Below, one piece after another: positions 56,001 to 62,000 of a stretch of 64,000 nt of DNA. This DNA is from RFSX01 sp965230215 (GTDB lineage Bacteria > Bacteroidota > Bacteroidia > Chitinophagales > Saprospiraceae). Positions within the stretch are counted from its first letter, which is position 1, and every line of letters begins with the position of its first letter. The notes below the pieces were generated by a model. That model made no database searches and was not told where the DNA came from. It saw only the letters and a list, made by a program, of their open reading frames with translations. The position numbers and the translations under genes are program-made. The stretch is from the NCBI GenBank assembly GCA_965230215.1, contig CBDDKN010000004.1, positions 186,001 to 250,000 of the forward strand, written 5' to 3'.

Positions 56001-59000
56001 AACGTAGTCAAAAGAAACATTGTCAGCATTAAGAGCTACAGAAGTAAGCGTCTCAGCAGCGCCATCGAAAGTAGTATCAGTACCATCCTCAGAAGTATAA
56101 GTGAAAGTACCGTCACCATTATCGGTAAGCGTAGTAATAGTTTCTTCAATATCAGTGATAGTACCATCACCAGAAGTATGAGTAGCAATAGTTTGCACAT
56201 TAGTGTTGCTGTTTTCGTCAGAGACAGAAGAAGCAAGAGCACTAAGGACAATAGTATTAGTAGTTCCGTTTTCATCCACATAAGCTAGCTCGTTGGTAGC
56301 TGGGTTGAAAGAAAGCGAAGTCACAGTCTCACAGTTATCCACTACGTTACAAAGGTTGATGTTTGTAGTAGCACCATTCTCATCGACGTAGTCAAAAGAA
56401 ACATTGTCAGCATTAAGAGCTACAGAAGTAAGTGTTTCGGCAGCGCCATCAAAAGTGGTATCAGTACCATCCTCAGAAGTATAAGTATAAGTGCCGTCAC
56501 CATTATCAGTAATAGTAGTAACAGTTTCTTCGATAAGTGTAGTAGTACCGTCACCAGAAACGTGAGTAGCAATAGTCTGAACGTTTGTGTTCGTATTGTT
56601 ATCAGTAACAGTAGAGATCAGACCGCTGATGTCGATAGTATTGGTATTACCATCTTCATCAGAATACTCAAGTTCATTAGTAGCTGCATTGAAAGACAAT
56701 GAAGTAAGAGTCTCACAGTTATCCACTACGTTGCAAAGGTTGATGTTGGTAGTAGCACCATTCTCGTCAACGTAGTCAAAAGAAACGTTGTCAGCATTAA
56801 GAGCTACAGAAGTAAGTGTTTCGGCAGCGCCATCAAAAGTGGTATCAGTACCATCCTCAGAAGTATAAGTATAAGTACCGTCGCCATTATCAGTGATAGT
56901 AGTCACAGTTTCTTCGATAAGTGTAGTAGTACCGTCACCAGAAACGTGAGTAGCGATAGTCTGAACGTTAGTGTTAGTGTTGTTATCAGTAACAGTAGAG
57001 ATCAGACCGCTGATATCGATAGTATTGGTATTACCATCTTCATCAGAGTACTCAAGTTCATTAGTAGCAGCATTGAAAGACAATGAAGTAAGCGTCTCAC
57101 AGTTATCAACCACGTTACAAAGGTTGATATTGGTAGTAGCACCATTCTCATCAACGTAGTCAAAAGATACATTGTCAGCATTTAGAGCTACAGAAGTAAG
57201 CGTTTCAGCAGCACCATCGAAAGTAGTGTCAGTACCATCCTCAGAAGTATAAGTATAAGTACCGTCGCCATTATCAGTGATAGTAGTCACAGTTTCTTCG
57301 ATAAGTGTAGTAGTACCGTCACCAGAAACGTGAGTAGCGATAGTCTGAACGTTAGTGTTAGTGTTGTTATCAGTAACAGTAGAGATCAGACCGCTGATAT
57401 CGATAGTATTGGTATTACCATCTTCATCAGAATACTCAAGTTCATTAGTAGCTGCATTGAAAGACAATGAAGTAAGCGTCTCACAGTTATCCACTACGTT
57501 ACAAAGGTTGATGTTGGTAGTAGCACCATTCTCATCGACATAGTCGAAAGAAACATTGTCAGCATTAAGAGCTACAGAAGTAAGCGTTTCAGCAGCACCA
57601 TCGAAAGTAGTATCAGTACCATCCTCAGAAGTATAAGTGAAAGTACCGTCACCATTATCGGTAAGCGTAGTAATAGTTTCTTCAATATCAGTGATAGTAC
57701 CATCACCAGAAGTATGAGTAGCAATAGTTTGCACATTAGTGTTGCTGTTTTCGTCAGAGACAGAAGAAGCAAGAGCACTAAGGACAATAGTATTAGTAGT
57801 TCCGTTTTCATCCACATAAGCTAGCTCGTTGGTAGCTGGGTTGAAAGAAAGCGAAGTCACAGTCTCACAGTTATCCACTACGTTACAAAGGTTGATGTTT
57901 GTAGTAGCACCATTCTCATCGACGTAGTCAAAAGAAACATTGTCAGCATTAAGAGCTACAGAAGTAAGTGTTTCAGCAGCACCATCGAAAGTAGTGTCAG
58001 TACCATCCTCAGAAGTATAAGTATAAGTACCGTCGCCATTATCAGTAATAGTAGTAACAGTTTCTTCGATAAGTGTAGTAGTACCGTCACCAGAAACGTG
58101 AGTAGCAATAGTCTGAACGTTTGTGTTCGTATTGTTATCAGTAACAGTAGAGATCAGACCGCTGATGTCGATAGTATTGGTATTACCATCTTCATCAGAA
58201 TACTCAAGTTCATTAGTAGCTGCATTGAAAGACAATGAAGTAAGAGTCTCACAGTTATCCACCACGTTGCAAAGGTTGATGTTGGTAGTAGCACCATTCT
58301 CGTCAACGTAGTCAAAAGAAACGTTGTCAGCATTAAGAGCTACAGAAGTAAGTGTTTCGGCAGCGCCATCAAAAGTGGTATCAGTACCATCCTCAGAAGT
58401 ATAAGTATAAGTACCGTCGCCATTATCAGTGATAGTAGTCACAGTTTCTTCGATAAGTGTAGTAGTACCGTCACCAGAAACGTGAGTAGCGATAGTCTGA
58501 ACGTTAGTGTTAGTGTTGTTATCTGTAACAGTAGAGATCAGACCGCTGATATCGATAGTATTGGTATTACCATCTTCATCAGAGTACTCAAGTTCATTAG
58601 TAGCAGCATTGAAAGACAATGAAGTAAGCGTCTCACAGTTATCAACCACGTTACAAAGGTTGATATTGGTAGTAGCACCATTCTCATCAACGTAGTCAAA
58701 AGATACGTTGTCAGCATTTAGAGCTACAGAAGTAAGCGTTTCAGCAGCACCATCGAAAGTAGTGTCAGTACCATCCTCAGAAGTATAAGTATAAGTACCG
58801 TCGCCATTATCAGTGATAGTAGTCACAGTTTCTTCGATAAGTGTAGTAGTACCGTCACCAGAAACGTGAGTAGCGATAGTCTGAACGTTAGTGTTCGTGT
58901 TGTTATCAGTAACAGTAGAGATCAGGCCGCTGATATCGATAGTATTGGTATTACCATCTTCATCAGAATACTCAAGTTCATTAGTAGCTGCATTGAAAGA

Positions 59001-62000
59001 CAATGAAGTAAGCGTCTCACAGTTATCCACTACGTTACAAAGGTTGATGTTGGTAGTAGCACCATTCTCATCGACATAGTCGAAAGATACATTGTCAGCA
59101 TTAAGAGCTACAGAAGTAAGCGTTTCAGCAGCACCATCGAAAGTAGTATCAGTACCATCCTCAGAAGTATAAGTGAAAGTACCGTCACCATTATCGGTAA
59201 GCGTAGTAATAGTTTCTTCAATATCAGTGATAGTACCATCACCAGAAGTATGAGTAGCAATAGTTTGCACATTAGTGTTGCTGTTTTCGTCAGAGACAGA
59301 AGAAGCAAGAGCACTAAGGACAATAGTATTAGTGGTTCCGTTTTCATCCACATAAGCTAGCTCGTTGGTAGCTGGGTTGAAAGAAAGCGAAGTCACAGTT
59401 TCACAGTTATCCACTACGTTACAAAGGTTGATGTTTGTAGTAGCACCATTCTCATCGACGTAGTCAAAAGAAACATTGTCAGCATTAAGAGCTACAGAAG
59501 TAAGCGTTTCAGCAGCGCCATCGAAAGTAGTGTCAGTACCATCCTCAGAAGTATAAGTATAAGTACCGTCGCCATTATCAGTGATAGTAGTCACAGTTTC
59601 TTCGATAAGTGTAGTAGTACCGTCACCAGAAACGTGAGTAGCGATAGTCTGAACGTTAGTGTTCGTGTTGTTATCAGTAACAGTAGAGATCAGACCGCTG
59701 ATATCGATAGTGTTGGTATTACCATCTTCATCAGAGTACTCAAGTTCATTAGTAGCTGCATTGAAAGACATTGAAGTAAGAGTCTCACAGTTATCCACTA
59801 CATTACAAAGGTTGATGTTGGTAGTAGCACCGTTCTCATCGACGTAGTCAAAAGAAACATTGTCAGCATTAAGAGCTACAGAAGTAAGCGTTTCGGCAGC
59901 GCCATCAAAAGTGGTATCAGTACCATCCTCAGAAGTATAAGTATAAGTACCGTCACCATTATCAGTGATAGTAGTCACAGTTTCTTCGATAAGGGTAGTA
60001 GTACCGTCACCAGAAACGTGAGTAGCGATAGTCTGAACGTTAGTGTTAGTGTTGTTATCTGTAACAGTAGAGATCAGACCGCTGATATCGATAGTGTTGG
60101 TATTACCATCTTCATCAGAGTACTCAAGTTCATTAGTAGCTGCATTGAAAGACAATGAAGTAAGCGTCTCACAGTTATCCACTACGTTACAAAGGTTGAT
60201 GTTGGTAGTAGCACCATTCTCGTCAACGTAGTCAAAAGAAACGTTGTCAGCATTAAGAGCTACAGAAGTAAGCGTTTCAGCAGCGCCATCGAAAGTAGTA
60301 TCAGTACCATCCTCAGAAGTATAAGTGAAAGTACCGTCACCATTATCGGTAAGCGTAGTAATAGTTTCTTCTATATCAGTGATAGTACCATCACCAGAAG
60401 TATGAGTAGCAATAGTTTGCACATTAGTGTTGCTGTTTTCGTCAGAGACAGAAGAAGCAAGAGCACTAAGGACAATAGTATTAGTAGTTCCGTTTTCATC
60501 CACATAAGCTAGCTCGTTGGTAGCTGGGTTGAAAGAAAGCGAAGTCACAGTCTCACAGTTATCCACTACGTTACACAGGTTGATATTGGTAGTCACGCCG
60601 TCTTCATCGACATAGTCGAAAGAGACGTTGTCAGCATTAAGAGCTACAGAAGTTAGTGTTTCAGCAGCGCCATCGAAAGTAGTATCAGTACCATCCTCAG
60701 AAGTATAAGTATAAGTACCGTCGCCATTATCAGTAAGCGTAGTTACAGTTTCTTCGATATCGATAGTAGTACCATCCTCGCTAGTATGGTCAGCAATTAC
60801 ATTACCAGTATTGTAGCTAGTTACATCAGTAATAGTTTCTTCAATTTGAGTTGTAGTACCGTCACCAGAAACGTGAGTAGCGATAGTTTGCACGTTAGTG
60901 TTGGTGTTGTTATCAGTAACAACAGAAACAAGGTCACCAAGATCAACAGTGTTGATATCACCATCTTCATCCGTGTACTCCAACTGGTTAGTAGAAGTAT
61001 TGAATATAAGAGTAGTAACAGTTTCACAAGAGTCAACAGCGGCACAAAGGTTAAGAGTGGTAGTCACGCCATTTTCATCTACATACTCGATATCCTGGTT
61101 GTTGGTGCTAAGCGCGATAGTAGTAGTCGCTTCATCATAAGTAGTAACAACGCCAGTTTCCGAAGTATAAGTAAATGTACCGTTGCCATTGTCAACAAGA
61201 GTAGTGACAGTTTCCTCGATGTTAGTGATAGTACCATCACCAGCAGTATGCGTAGCGATAATTTTACCGTCGTTAGAATCAGTCATAGAAGAGACAAGAT
61301 CATTAAGGACGATAGAGTTGGTAGTACCATTTTCATCGATGTACTCAAGCGTGTTAGTAGTTGGGTTGAAAGAAAGTGAAGTCACAGTCTCACAGTTATC
61401 CACTACGTTACACAGGTTGATATTGGTAGTCACGCCGTCTTCATCGACATAGTCGAAAGAGACGTTGTCAGCATTAAGAGCTACAGAAGTAAGTGTTTCA
61501 GCAGCACCATCGAAAGTAGTATCAGTACCATCCTCAGAAGTATAAGTGAAAGTACCGTCACCATTGTCAGTAAGCGTAGTCACAGTTTCTTCGATTAAGG
61601 TAGTAGTACCGTCACCAGAAACGTGAGTAGCGATAGTTTGCACGTTAGTGTTGGTGTTGTTATCAGTAACAACAGAAACAAGGTCACCAAGATCAACAGT
61701 GTTGATGTCACCATCTTCATCCGTATACTCCAACTGGTTAGTAGAAGTATTGAATATAAGAGTAGTAACAGTTTCACAAGAGTCAACAGCGGCACAAAGG
61801 TTAAGAGTGGTAGTAAGACCATTTTCATCTACATACTCGATATCCTGGTTATTAGCGCTAAGCGCGATAGTAGTCGTTGTTTCATCATAAGTAGTAACAA
61901 CACCAGTTTCCGAAGTATAAGTAAATGTACCGTCACCGTTGTCAACAAGTGTAGTAACAGTTTCCTCGATGTTAGTGATAGTACCATCACCAGCAGTATG

